Positions 47,688 through 56,489 of a stretch of DNA of 64,000 nt are shown piece by piece. The first letter of the stretch is position 1. Each line of letters opens with the position of its first letter. Origin of the DNA: Rubripirellula obstinata (GTDB lineage: Bacteria > Planctomycetota > Planctomycetia > Pirellulales > Pirellulaceae). The notes beneath the pieces were generated by a model. The model was not told where the DNA came from and made no database searches. It was given only the letters and a program-made list of their open reading frames with translations. Position numbers and translations under genes: made by a program. The stretch covers positions 62,001-126,000 of the forward strand of contig NZ_LWSK01000002.1 of the NCBI RefSeq assembly GCF_001642955.1, read 5' to 3'.

Positions 47688-49121
47688 TCACAGCGTCTTC
47701 AAGTATTCCAGCACAGCTTTTTTCTCAGCCTCGCTCAACTGATCAGGATAATCGTGTCCCGAATTACTTTTCCCGAACCGCCGCGTATCAAAATGGCTGC
47801 GTCGAATGGCCACATCGGGCTCGGTGACGGGAACTTTCGCAACCGACTTGACCTGTAACCCGACACGCTCCTCGTCCATTTCCTCGGCAGTTCGTATCCA
47901 AACCTCGGGCCGCTCGGCGGGGTGCAGGACATGCCACAGCGTGGGGACGCTGCCGTTGTGAAAGTAGGGAGCCGACGCCCAAATTCCGTCCAGCGGCGGG
48001 GCAACGTAACCGTCGGGGTCCGTGACCGTTTCTTGTTCGTCTTCCTCACCGCCGTGCGCAAACCAACTCTCGGCGTACCTCTGACGCCCCTCGACCGGAA
48101 GCGCCGTCAGACGAACCGGATCGGTCCCGATGTCGTCGATCGCAATGCGTCGGTTCGGGTAAGTCCAATCGTCGCCGCCTACTTTACTTGCATACGTACC
48201 GTGACAACTCGCACAGTGATCGCCGAACACCACCCTGCCCTGCTCTGCCAATTTTGCTTCAACCGGCCCCTCGTACTTCGGAGCACGCAGCGATGAAAGA
48301 TAAGCGTAGACGTCACGAAAGCCATCTTCGTTTTCGAGATAAAATTCGCGTTCGTTTTCAGGAATCAACGTGAACTGCATCAAACCGCGATGCCCTTTTT
48401 GTGCAAAGCCATCGATGTAAATGTAGGGCCGTTTGTAGAACGTCCACCATGGCGGAGCGTCCATATCATGGTGAGTAAACGACGTCGGCGGCGTGTCGAT
48501 CAAGTTCAAATCGGCGTCTCGACTGCTCATCAATCCCATGCCGAACACGACTGCGTTGGTGGTGCCATGCGTCGTACCCAACGGAATAAATAATGCCCCC
48601 ATGTCCATTCGCGAAAACGGTTTTCCCAGCTTGAATTTCGTCGCTCGGATTTCTTCGGTCATCGTCTGTAACGCGAATCGGTTGTTGGGTGCTCCAGGCG
48701 TTGGCTTGCCGTAGACGCTGCCGCCGTGACAAGAAAAGCAGTTCATTGTCCATTTGCCAGCCTCATCAACAACGTATTGCAGTGGCTTGCCGGAATCATC
48801 ATCCGGACGCGTTGTCAGCCCATAGCGGTTAAACGCCATCGCACGCCGCTCTTCGACCGTCGCATTCTCCGCAAGACTGCGCAGCGGTTCCGGCCAAGAC
48901 TTCCAAACCTGATCAAGAATTTCCTGAGTAAAATCACTAGTCAGAACTGGCTTTTCGGTCAGGAAACGGTATCCGCGTGCGGCGGCATCAGGATCAACAA
49001 CCGCCTCGCCCACGGCCCCATTTCCGACCTCAGCGATCGCGGGCGTGATACCCAAAGTGACGAAACAACACAGCACAACCGGGCAGATGTATGGTTTTAG
49101 ACAAGCAATCATGGGTCTCAC
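47688..49121 (-). CDS. Exported di-heme c-type cytochrome
   Basis: 477 residues. Signal peptide (~1-30, ending TPAIAE). Two heme-binding CxxCH sites: CFSCH (~129) and CASCH (~309). Between them lie several Trp- and Tyr-rich stretches and HHDMDAPPWWTF. The C-terminal part has APPLDGIWASAPYFHNGSVP, a motif with likely axial ligand/active-site residues seen in exported di-heme cytochromes of the peroxidase-like group. Electron partner unknown. Periplasmic by its signal. A single gene, with Uma2 upstream. Confidence 0.87.
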   Translation of the reverse strand: MRPMIACLKPYICPVVLCCFVTLGITPAIAEVGNGAVGEAVVDPDAAARGYRFLTEKPVLTSDFTQEILDQVWKSWPEPLRSLAENATVEERRAMAFNRYGLTTRPDDDSGKPLQYVVDEAGKWTMNCFSCHGGSVYGKPTPGAPNNRFALQTMTEEIRATKFKLGKPFSRMDMGALFIPLGTTHGTTNAVVFGMGLMSSRDADLNLIDTPPTSFTHHDMDAPPWWTFYKRPYIYIDGFAQKGHRGLMQFTLIPENEREFYLENEDGFRDVYAYLSSLRAPKYEGPVEAKLAEQGRVVFGDHCASCHGTYASKVGGDDWTYPNRRIAIDDIGTDPVRLTALPVEGRQRYAESWFAHGGEEDEQETVTDPDGYVAPPLDGIWASAPYFHNGSVPTLWHVLHPAERPEVWIRTAEEMDEERVGLQVKSVAKVPVTEPDVAIRRSHFDTRRFGKSNSGHDYPDQLSEAEKKAVLEYLKTL

Positions 49122-49186
49122 AAAACAAGTGGCTCTCGGTTAGTTTAGACCGGCAGCAAGCCCGGGACACAACTTGACTCGTTCGC

Positions 49187-49864
49187 CTAAACACTTTCAG
49201 TGTCGGATCCGCTTTCAGGTCGCTGTCGATCGAGCCGACCAAACAGCGTTGCCAAATCAACAGACCAACCCGGTAAGACCTTTCCGCCATCAAGTGTCGC
49301 TTCTTCATCGGCAACAAAGAAACGTTCGGGAGCTTCATAAACCGCTACCGTTCTACGTCGCGGATCGACCATCCAAATCAATCGCACACCCGCCTGAAAA
49401 TACTCTCGACGTTTGCGAGCCATCTCGGCTCGAGTGTTGCTGATACTTAGCACCTCCACAACAAAATCAGGCACCAAGTCTGGGATGGGTTGCCCGCGTG
49501 GAATTTTGCCATCAGGTAGGCGATCCCAACTTATAAAAGCGACGTCCGGGCCTCGAACCACTTCGCCGTACAACCTGGAGAAGCCGTCTGAGCCAGTCAC
49601 AACACCGAGATCATTCTCGTCTAAAAAGCTCATCAAAAAGTGACCAATGGCACTTGCCAACAAAGATTCCTCCCATCCCATGGCTTTCTCCACCAACGTG
49701 CCGTCAACCAGTTCGCACAAGCGACCTTCCACCTCGTTCACTCGAATCAAATCCACCAATGTCGCTTGGCCCGGCGGAGGATCAGACAACACGCGATCAG
49801 GCGAAATGCCCCCCAGATCGATCAAGCGATCAGCAAGAGAGTTGGTAACGGCAGCGTTTTGCAT
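49187..49864 (-). CDS. Uma2-family (DUF820) PD-(D/E)XK nuclease-like protein, copy 3
   Basis: 225 residues. Motifs: RGPDVAFISWDRL (Asp), VPDFVVEVLSISNTRAEMAR (Glu), KRREYFQAGVRLIWMVDPRR (Lys and strand). Role unknown. Third member within 15 kb; it differs strongly from the two others. Upstream of the cytochrome gene on the same strand with a 65-base gap. Confidence 0.88.
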   Translation of the reverse strand: MQNAAVTNSLADRLIDLGGISPDRVLSDPPPGQATLVDLIRVNEVEGRLCELVDGTLVEKAMGWEESLLASAIGHFLMSFLDENDLGVVTGSDGFSRLYGEVVRGPDVAFISWDRLPDGKIPRGQPIPDLVPDFVVEVLSISNTRAEMARKRREYFQAGVRLIWMVDPRRRTVAVYEAPERFFVADEEATLDGGKVLPGWSVDLATLFGRLDRQRPESGSDTESV

Positions 49865-49960
49865 GATCTACCCTGAAATGAATTGGTTCCACGGAACGTT
49901 GTAAGTATAGCAGGTTCAGATTCAGAATCGCATCTCTTGAACCAACCGAACCAACGGTTG

Positions 49961-51556
49961 TTACTGGCCAACACCGTTTCTAGCGCGAAGGAACTCATTG
50001 ATCGCCTTTTGGACCTCTGCCTTAGGAACATCCATCTGAAAGCGGATGACACTGACACCCCCGAAGGAACGAACTTCTGATTTCGTACTTCCAAATCGAA
50101 GAAAAAGATTTTCCTGTTTTTCGTTAACAGCGAATTGCGAAGCGGTTTCGCCTGACGTTCTTGCGATGATCCACGACGAACGTGCGTGCCCTACCCTGAC
50201 TCCGTAACCTCCAATGCTTTCGCGCCGGGATACTCGCATACCGATTGGCGGAATCAACCGCACGTTCTCCAGCCGGTAAGGTCCACTGACGGGATATCGC
50301 AAGTACCTCAAGTCGTCGATCGTTGGCGCAGGTTCGATCGTTCTCCACTGCGACAAAATTCTTGATTCGATCAGCCCTGGGTCCAGAGAGATCGTGTCTT
50401 TTTCACCTTTCTGCGACTGCACCCAACCCACCGCCGACCGCCAATCCTCGCCGCGATAGGCCAGCAGGTGCGGACGAGTGCAAAGCGTTTGCAAAACGCC
50501 CTGGGACCAAGTCAAACCGAGTAGCAAAACGATCGCCACAAATGCAGGTGCAGCAAGCCAACCCCGATTCGCAATCCGACATTTCCCCACCGCTCCACCG
50601 ACCAGCAACGCGAACATCGGCAGCGTGGAAACCAGATAACGCCGATGCCACAAATGCACCACATCCAAGCGTGATGCAATCCAAAATGCAAACGTTGCAC
50701 TGACCGCAATCAAGGCGACGCACACCATCGCTGGACGTTTGCCTGGGCAGAACAAAGCAATCACCAGGGGAATGACCAGCAACCATGTCCAATCCCAAAT
50801 CGCTACCGCGTCGCGAAATTCAGGTGCCATCGCGAAGGTCGCCCAGTTGCCACGCGATCGCCAAGATGACCCCAGTGTTGTCGTCCACAGCGCCCATCCC
50901 ACTGCCACCAATGCGGTGATCAGCAACAGGTTTGACAAACTTAACCGAAGTTTGAATCCTTCTTCCCGCAAACGTTTCAGCCCAACCAAAGCCGGAAGCC
51001 AGACCAAAACTCCAAACGAAGTTGGCTGCGTTGCCAGCGCGACCAAAACACTGATCGCCAGAATGTTCCAAGCGTAAGGCGAATCCGATTCAAGCAATTT
51101 GACAAAACAGATCGTTGCGATTGACGCGGAAAGAATCACGACGGCGTAGGGACGAATTTCCGTTCCGAAGAAGATCGCGTTGGATTCCAAGGCCATCACT
51201 AAACCGGCCGCGACCCCGCCGATTCGGCTGCCCGTCCATCGGTTCACGCCCCACGTCATCACGGCGGCGGCGATCGACGTCATCAGGACGCTGGACATTC
51301 TCAGCGCGACTTCACCACAACCAAACGCTTGTTTCCAAAACCACAATCCGCCGAAGTAAATCGGCGACTGATTGCCCAGCCGGGCTCGCGGAGCAACGTC
51401 GGCAAGTGCATCCCAAACGCACCATGCCGAGTGCAATTCATCGACCCAGAAACTTTCGTAGCATGATGGCAAACGAATCACCATTGCGACCAAAAACACG
51501 ATCGCTGCCGCAATGACAGCGCCCCGGTTCGACTTGGCCGTAGCGGAAGTCGCCAA
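49961..51556 (-). CDS. GT39/ArnT-like membrane glycosyltransferase
   Basis: 531 residues from a TTG at 51556. About ten to twelve membrane spans. The first periplasmic loop carries ESFWVDELHSAWCVW, the D-E motif of GT39/GT83 lipid-linked sugar transferases. Translation could start as far upstream as 51682, but that part would be encoded by a 28-bp perfect palindrome and would overlap the threonine aldolase gene by 59 bases, so I prefer the shorter form. Donor and acceptor unknown; probably glycosylates envelope lipids or proteins. Confidence 0.78.
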   Translation of the reverse strand: MATSATAKSNRGAVIAAAIVFLVAMVIRLPSCYESFWVDELHSAWCVWDALADVAPRARLGNQSPIYFGGLWFWKQAFGCGEVALRMSSVLMTSIAAAVMTWGVNRWTGSRIGGVAAGLVMALESNAIFFGTEIRPYAVVILSASIATICFVKLLESDSPYAWNILAISVLVALATQPTSFGVLVWLPALVGLKRLREEGFKLRLSLSNLLLITALVAVGWALWTTTLGSSWRSRGNWATFAMAPEFRDAVAIWDWTWLLVIPLVIALFCPGKRPAMVCVALIAVSATFAFWIASRLDVVHLWHRRYLVSTLPMFALLVGGAVGKCRIANRGWLAAPAFVAIVLLLGLTWSQGVLQTLCTRPHLLAYRGEDWRSAVGWVQSQKGEKDTISLDPGLIESRILSQWRTIEPAPTIDDLRYLRYPVSGPYRLENVRLIPPIGMRVSRRESIGGYGVRVGHARSSWIIARTSGETASQFAVNEKQENLFLRFGSTKSEVRSFGGVSVIRFQMDVPKAEVQKAINEFLRARNGVGQ

Positions 51557-51607
51557 GACTTTCGGCGAACACTTTTGATGCCGAAAGTCTTGGCGACTTC
51601 CGCTACG
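51539..51607. repeat. R6 perfect 28-bp inverted repeat
   Basis: Left arm 51539-51566 and right arm 51580-51607 are exactly complementary (CGTAGCGGAAGTCGCCAAGA onward), with a 13-base loop. It lies between the 3' end of the threonine aldolase gene and the start of the glycosyltransferase, and could act as an mRNA hairpin between them. Confidence 0.85.
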
Positions 51608-51623
51608 CTTTGCTGGACACACT

Positions 51624-52649
51624 CTATCGACCTGCGTCTCGGAGGACTCGGCAAGCCGTTTCAATCTGCTCCGCCGACACATTCAAATGGGTGACCAGGC
51701 GAATCGTTTGCGGACCAATTGCGAAACAATCGATGCCCTGATCAGCCAAGTGTTTTTGCAGTTTGTTGCCATCGCCCCAACTCGGATCGATGTCGATTGC
51801 GACAATGTTGGTGTGGACGTCGCCACCACGAATGCTGAACACACTGCAAGACTCCGCCGCATCGCCTAGCATTTTGGCGTGATCATGATCTAGGCTTAAT
51901 CGATCGCGGTGGCTTTCTAACGCATGCAGCGAGCCAGCCGCGACGATGCCGGCTTGCCGCATCGCACCGCCGAACAACTTTCTTGCCCGGCGAGCCGCTT
52001 GCACAAATTTTTCTTCGCCCGCTAGCGCCGAACCCACCGGTGCTCCCAATCCTTTGCTAAAGCAAACGCTGACCGAATCAAACGGCTCACACAACTCCGC
52101 TTCGCTTTTGCCAGTCGCGATCGCCGCGTTCCACAACCGGGCTCCATCCAAATGAGTCTTTAAGCCTTGACCGGACGCCCACCAGCAAGCCTCCACGACA
52201 TCGTCTTGCGGTGCGATCCGGCCGCCCCAACGGTTGTGAGTATTCTCCAGACACAGCAATTCTGTTCGCACATGATGATCGTCCGTGGGGTTGATCGCTC
52301 CTTGCAAATGCTCGACGCGAAGGACGCCTTGGTCGCCAGCGATGGTCTTGGCGACTAAACCGCTAAGTCCCGCGAAGGCTCCTTGTTCGTAGTGATAAAT
52401 GTGGCAATCGGCCTCGCAAATGAATTCATTGCCACGGTCGCAGTGAACCCGAACGGCCACTTGGTTTGTCATACTTCCGCTGGGCATGAAAACGGCGGCT
52501 TCCTTGCCGAGGATCTCCGCCGTTCGCTGCTCCAGCTTTTCCAGCGTCGGATCAACGTCGATGACTGCATCGCCCAGAGTTGCGTTGGCGATGGCGAGCC
52601 GCATTTCGGGGGTCGGCAAGGTGACGGTGTCGCTGCGAAGATCAATCAT
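51624..52649 (-). CDS. ltaE: Low-specificity L-threonine aldolase
   Basis: 341 residues. MIDLRSDTVTLPTPEMRLAI is the canonical start; PSGSMTNQVAV, CLENTHNRWGG, LDGARLWNAA and the PLP lysine in VSVCFSKGLGAPVGSAL follow. PLP enzyme cleaving threonine/allo-threonine to glycine and acetaldehyde. Followed on the same strand by the glycosyltransferase gene after the R6 palindrome. Confidence 0.93.
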   Translation of the reverse strand: MIDLRSDTVTLPTPEMRLAIANATLGDAVIDVDPTLEKLEQRTAEILGKEAAVFMPSGSMTNQVAVRVHCDRGNEFICEADCHIYHYEQGAFAGLSGLVAKTIAGDQGVLRVEHLQGAINPTDDHHVRTELLCLENTHNRWGGRIAPQDDVVEACWWASGQGLKTHLDGARLWNAAIATGKSEAELCEPFDSVSVCFSKGLGAPVGSALAGEEKFVQAARRARKLFGGAMRQAGIVAAGSLHALESHRDRLSLDHDHAKMLGDAAESCSVFSIRGGDVHTNIVAIDIDPSWGDGNKLQKHLADQGIDCFAIGPQTIRLVTHLNVSAEQIETACRVLRDAGR

Positions 52650-52764
52650 GGATGTTGCTGATTTGCATGGAATGCGGCCTGAGAAAGAGCGGCCTACGAA
52701 AGACCTGGGCTGGCATCTATCATGTCATCTTACCGACGACCACGTGACCCCATCGACCAATTTC

Positions 52765-54132
52765 ATGCCCTCACCCACCGCACAACTGAACATCCAACGC
52801 GTTGACGCTCGAACTGGATCCGCCGAGATCCTGGACGAGCTTCGAGCCAAGCTCAGCCCCGATGGTGACGTCGTTTCCCCGCGTGGGCGAGCGTTGACCG
52901 AAGAAGTCTTCGGCCAGCCGCTGACGCCGGTTCAAGTGGTCGACAAGATCTGCGAAGACGTCCGCGGCGAGGGCACGCCGGCGCTGCTGCGTTACCTGAA
53001 ATCGCTCGACAAAGCAGACCTGACCGCCGACCAATTACGAGTCCCCGCCGAAGAATTGAAAGCCGCCCACGCCGCCGCCGACCCAGTTCTATTGGAATCG
53101 ATTCGACGCATCCGTGACAACGTCGCCGAATTTGGAAAAGCGATTCTTCACCAGGATGTCACGATTCAACCCAAGCCTGGCGTAACGCTGACCCAGCGTT
53201 ATGTGCCGCTTCGACGTGTCGGCGTTTGCGTCCCCGGTGGTGCGGCGGCCTATCCATCGACCGTGTTGATGACCGTGGTGCCCGCACAAGTCGCCGGTGT
53301 GAAAGAGATCGCTGTCGTCGCGCCGCCGACGCCTTTCGGCGCTTACAACACCGACATGCTGGCGACGTGTCACGAACTCGGCGTCACCGAGGTCTATCGC
53401 ATGGGCGGTGCGCAAGCGGTCGCGGCACTGGCCTACGGATGCGACGATGTTCCTGCCGTCGATAAAATTGTCGGTCCGGGCAACCTGTTTGTCGCTCTGG
53501 CAAAGAAACGGGTCTACGGAACCGTTGATATCGATTCGTTTGCTGGCCCCAGCGAAGTGATCGTGATCGCTGACGAAACCGCGAACCCGGCATTCGTCGC
53601 ATCCGACTTGTTGGCTCAGGCCGAGCACTCGCCCGGATCGTCGATCCTGATCACGTGGGATGAAGGTCTGATCGAAAGCGTCTACGAAGAACTGGTTAAA
53701 CAATTGCAATCGCTTGATCGCAGCGAATTGACGCTCGATGCACTCCAATCTTTCGGCGCGTTGATCCTAGTTCGCGACGAACAACACGCCTGCGAATTGA
53801 CCGATAGTTTTGCACCGGAACATTTGCAAATTGAAACGGCCAACCCGCGAGACCAAATGGCCAAGATCAACAACAGCGGTGCTGCGTTCCTGGGGCACCA
53901 CACGCCAGTGGCACTGGGTGATTACGCAGCCGGTCCGTCGCACGTTCTACCAACCGGCGGCACCTGCACCTGGGCAGCCGGGTTGTGCAGCAACAGTTTC
54001 CTGCGAAGCGGTAGCGTGACGGAGTTCGACCAAACCGCACTGACCAACATCGCACCTGACGTAATTGCCGTTGCTGAAAAAGAAGGTTTGACCGCGCACG
54101 CAAAAAGCGTCTCGATTCGGACGAGCGAATGA
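52765..54132 (+). CDS. hisD: Histidinol dehydrogenase
   Basis: 455 residues from ATG 52765; an open frame reaches further upstream into the threonine aldolase antisense strand and is not used. Motifs: RYVPLRRVGVCVPGGAAAYP, YRMGGAQAVAALAYG, KIVGPGNLFVALAKKRVYG, DSFAGPSEVIVIAD and, near the end, GDYAAGPSHVLPTGGTCTWA. Oxidises histidinol to histidine with zinc and two NAD. The stop overlaps the following gene by four bases. Confidence 0.96.
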   Translation: MPSPTAQLNIQRVDARTGSAEILDELRAKLSPDGDVVSPRGRALTEEVFGQPLTPVQVVDKICEDVRGEGTPALLRYLKSLDKADLTADQLRVPAEELKAAHAAADPVLLESIRRIRDNVAEFGKAILHQDVTIQPKPGVTLTQRYVPLRRVGVCVPGGAAAYPSTVLMTVVPAQVAGVKEIAVVAPPTPFGAYNTDMLATCHELGVTEVYRMGGAQAVAALAYGCDDVPAVDKIVGPGNLFVALAKKRVYGTVDIDSFAGPSEVIVIADETANPAFVASDLLAQAEHSPGSSILITWDEGLIESVYEELVKQLQSLDRSELTLDALQSFGALILVRDEQHACELTDSFAPEHLQIETANPRDQMAKINNSGAAFLGHHTPVALGDYAAGPSHVLPTGGTCTWAAGLCSNSFLRSGSVTEFDQTALTNIAPDVIAVAEKEGLTAHAKSVSIRTSE

Positions 54133-54614
54133 GCGGTGTTAAGAAATTCACCGAGATACTGTTTTGGCAACGTGCGAGAGATTGGTCGAAAGAGATATTC
54201 TTTCTGACAAAGGAAAAACCATTTGCCTCCGACCGTCGCCTAGTCACTCAAATCAACGACTCGTCTGAATCAACAATGGCAAATATCGCTGAAGGCTTTG
54301 GTCGCGGAACTCAAGGTGAGTTTATTCAGTTTTTGGGCTATTCGATGGGCAGTTTGCTGGAAACACAATCGCACCTGGTCGCAGCATACGACCGCGAGTA
54401 CATCGATGCGGAGACGTATCGCCGATTGTTCAACGAAGGAACGTCGATCCGAAGAATGATGATCGCATTTATGAAATCGATGAAGAAGCACGGGTCAGGC
54501 GTCAAGCACATCAAACCGCCGTACAAGAGCTGGTCGAGCGAGGTGTGGGAGATGTACGAGAAGTTTACCGGAGAGAAGCGACCAGAGATGTTTCAAGAGG
54601 ACAAGAAGACGTAA
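54129..54614 (+). CDS. Four-helix-bundle protein of the S23/IVS-encoded family, inside the his operon
   Basis: 161 residues, overlapping hisD by four bases (ATGA), so translation is likely coupled. The family pattern is clear: ILFWQRARDWSKEIFFLTKE, QINDSSESTMANIAEGFGRG (conserved S-x-x-x-N-I-A-E-G-x-G-R), and FIQFLGYSMGSLLETQSHLV. Such proteins are pentameric four-helix bundles; they are often encoded in 23S rRNA intervening sequences or scattered in genomes, and their function is unknown. Its C-terminal half is longer than usual (KSWSSEVWEMYEKFTGEKRP). Its stop abuts the heptanucleotide array. Confidence 0.88.
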   Translation: MSGVKKFTEILFWQRARDWSKEIFFLTKEKPFASDRRLVTQINDSSESTMANIAEGFGRGTQGEFIQFLGYSMGSLLETQSHLVAAYDREYIDAETYRRLFNEGTSIRRMMIAFMKSMKKHGSGVKHIKPPYKSWSSEVWEMYEKFTGEKRPEMFQEDKKT

Positions 54615-54744
54615 GTACTCAGTACTCAGTACTCAGTACTCAGTACTCAGTACTCAGTACTCAGTACTCAGTACTCAGTACTCAGTACTCAGTACTCAGT
54701 ACTCAGTACTCAGTACTCAGTACTCAGTACTCAGTACTCAGTAC
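54614..54744 (+). repeat. Heptanucleotide tandem array (AGTACTC)n in the his operon
   Basis: About 18-19 uninterrupted copies of AGTACTC, beginning at the stop of the four-helix-bundle gene and ending just before hisC. No stop codon occurs in any plus-strand frame; each frame reads (YSVLSTQ)n. Such arrays change copy number by slippage. Confidence 0.95.
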
Positions 54745-54802
54745 GATGGCTATGCTTTGTCCACCTAGCGGTCAACCCAAACCCCGACCATTTTCCAACT
54801 CC

Positions 54803-55858
54803 ATGATTGAATCCCTCTTCCGCCCTGCCCTTTCCCGCATGCAGCCCTACGCCCCCGGCGAACAGGCGGCACCGGGCAAGACGATCAAACTAAACACGAA
54901 CGAAAATCCGTACCCACCGGCACCGGAAGTCGTCAAGGCAATTCAAGAAGCGGCCAGCGGGCCGCTGAACCGATATCCCGATCCGGTTGCGACGTCGTTT
55001 CGCCGCGCCGCGGCAGACGCACTTGGCTTGCCCGGACCTGAATGGATCCTAGCGGGTAATGGCAGCGATGAAATCTTGACAATCCTGGTTCGTGGTTTTG
55101 TCGGCGAGGGACAGCACCTACGCCTGCCCTACCCCAGTTACATCCTGTACCGAACTCTCGCCGACATCCAAGGTGCCGCGTGGCAACAAACACCTTTTGA
55201 AAATGACTGGAAACTGCCAGCCGCGTTTGGGGAAAACGAAGACGATTTGCGTTTGGTGTTGCTCCCAAACCCCAACAGCCCCAGCGGAACATTGGTGCCC
55301 AAAAACGAAGTCGCATCGATCGCCGATTCACTCGATTGCCCGCTGATCGTCGATGAAGCGTACGTCGATTTTGCAAACGAAAACTGCCTGGACTTAGTTC
55401 AGGAAAATGAACGCGTGCTGGTGACTCGAACGCTCAGCAAGTCTTACGGATTAGCCGGCATGCGATTCGGCTTCCTCGTCGCTCAACCTCACGTCGTCGC
55501 CGAACTATCCAAGATCAAAGACAGCTACAATTGCGACGCCATCTCCATCGCCGCTGCGACCGCGGCGGTGTCCAGCCAGGACTGGCTATCGGACATTGTC
55601 GCCAAGCTCAACGCCACCCGCGGGAGAATGGAAACCCGTTTGACTGAGATGGGATTTGCGGTAACACCCTCCCACGCCAACTTCGTTTGGTGCCAGCACC
55701 CCGATGGTAATCATCAAAGTCGTTACGAATATCTCAAGAAGAACCAAATCTTGGTTCGATATATGTCGTTTCCCGACTGGGGCGACGGGCTACGGATTAG
55801 CGTAGGAACCGACGACCAAATCGATGCCTGTTTAATGATGTTGGAAAGATTCTCATGA
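54803..55858 (+). CDS. hisC: Histidinol-phosphate aminotransferase
   Basis: 351 residues from ATG 54803 (MIESLFRPALSRMQPYAPGE). An in-frame ATG at 54746 would add 19 residues that lack family character and directly follow the repeat array. Motifs: NENPYPPAPEVVKAI, GNGSDEILTILVR, NPNSPSG, VDEAYVDF, TLSKSYGLAGMRFG (PLP Lys). Fold-type I aminotransferase of histidine synthesis. The stop overlaps the hisB start by four bases. Confidence 0.94.
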   Translation: MIESLFRPALSRMQPYAPGEQAAPGKTIKLNTNENPYPPAPEVVKAIQEAASGPLNRYPDPVATSFRRAAADALGLPGPEWILAGNGSDEILTILVRGFVGEGQHLRLPYPSYILYRTLADIQGAAWQQTPFENDWKLPAAFGENEDDLRLVLLPNPNSPSGTLVPKNEVASIADSLDCPLIVDEAYVDFANENCLDLVQENERVLVTRTLSKSYGLAGMRFGFLVAQPHVVAELSKIKDSYNCDAISIAAATAAVSSQDWLSDIVAKLNATRGRMETRLTEMGFAVTPSHANFVWCQHPDGNHQSRYEYLKKNQILVRYMSFPDWGDGLRISVGTDDQIDACLMMLERFS

Positions 55859-56442
55859 CCCGCACTGCAAACGTTCACCGCAAAACCGGCGAAACCGACA
55901 TTCAGCTATCCATCGATCTCGATGGTGATGGCAGCGGTACCCGTTCCAGCGGCATCGGTTTCCTCGACCACATGCTAGACCTGCTAGCCAAGCACGCATT
56001 GATCAATTTGGACGTCGATGCCAAAGGCGATTTGCACGTCGATGACCACCACACCGCCGAAGACATCGGCATCGCGTTGGGCCAATGCGTCCACGAAGCA
56101 CTCGGCGATCGCGCCGGCATCCGCCGCTACGGACACTTCACGCTGCCAATGGACGAATGCTTGGTCACCGCCGCAGTCGATCTTGGCGGGCGTTATGCGT
56201 TTGAATATCACGCACCGATCGCTGCATCAAAAATCGGAACCTTCGACAGCGAATTAGTCGAACACTTTTGGCAATCGTTCGCTGCCAACGCCAACTGCAA
56301 CTTGCATGTCGTCCTGCACCACGGACGCAACGGTCATCACATTGCCGAGTGCGTCTTCAAGGCCGTCGCAAGAGCGATTCGCATGGCCGCCGAAAGTGAT
56401 CCACGCAGCGACGCCGTGCCTAGCACCAAGGGCGTGCTGTAA
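55855..56442 (+). CDS. hisB: Imidazoleglycerol-phosphate dehydratase
   Basis: 195 residues, overlapping hisC by four bases. TGETDIQLSIDLDGDGSG, GIGFLDHMLDLLAKHA, HVDDHHTAEDIGIALGQ and HHGRNGHHIAECVFKAVARA give the metal-binding His/Glu pattern of the monofunctional HisB. No phosphatase domain is fused. Confidence 0.96.
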   Translation: MTRTANVHRKTGETDIQLSIDLDGDGSGTRSSGIGFLDHMLDLLAKHALINLDVDAKGDLHVDDHHTAEDIGIALGQCVHEALGDRAGIRRYGHFTLPMDECLVTAAVDLGGRYAFEYHAPIAASKIGTFDSELVEHFWQSFAANANCNLHVVLHHGRNGHHIAECVFKAVARAIRMAAESDPRSDAVPSTKGVL

Positions 56443-56462
56443 ACGCATTTGGCAGTTACGAT

Positions 56463-56489
56463 GCCGTAACTCGCTTCACTCGCTACGGC
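56463..56489. terminator. Bidirectional hairpin after hisB
   Basis: GCCGTA (56463) and TACGGC (56484) form a short stem around a 15-base loop, then CTACGTC. Same design as the hairpin at 46087-46113. Confidence 0.45.

Noticed and set aside
52486-52764. Extended N-terminus of HisD
   Set aside because: It is antisense to the threonine aldolase gene; hisD aligns from the ATG at 52765.
54614-54744. CRISPR-like array
   Set aside because: The units are 7 bp, contiguous and without spacers, so it is a simple tandem repeat. No cas gene is present.
54545-54802. N-terminal extension of HisC through the heptamer array
   Set aside because: The open frame exists only because the array has no stops; the extension has no family similarity and overlaps the four-helix-bundle gene.
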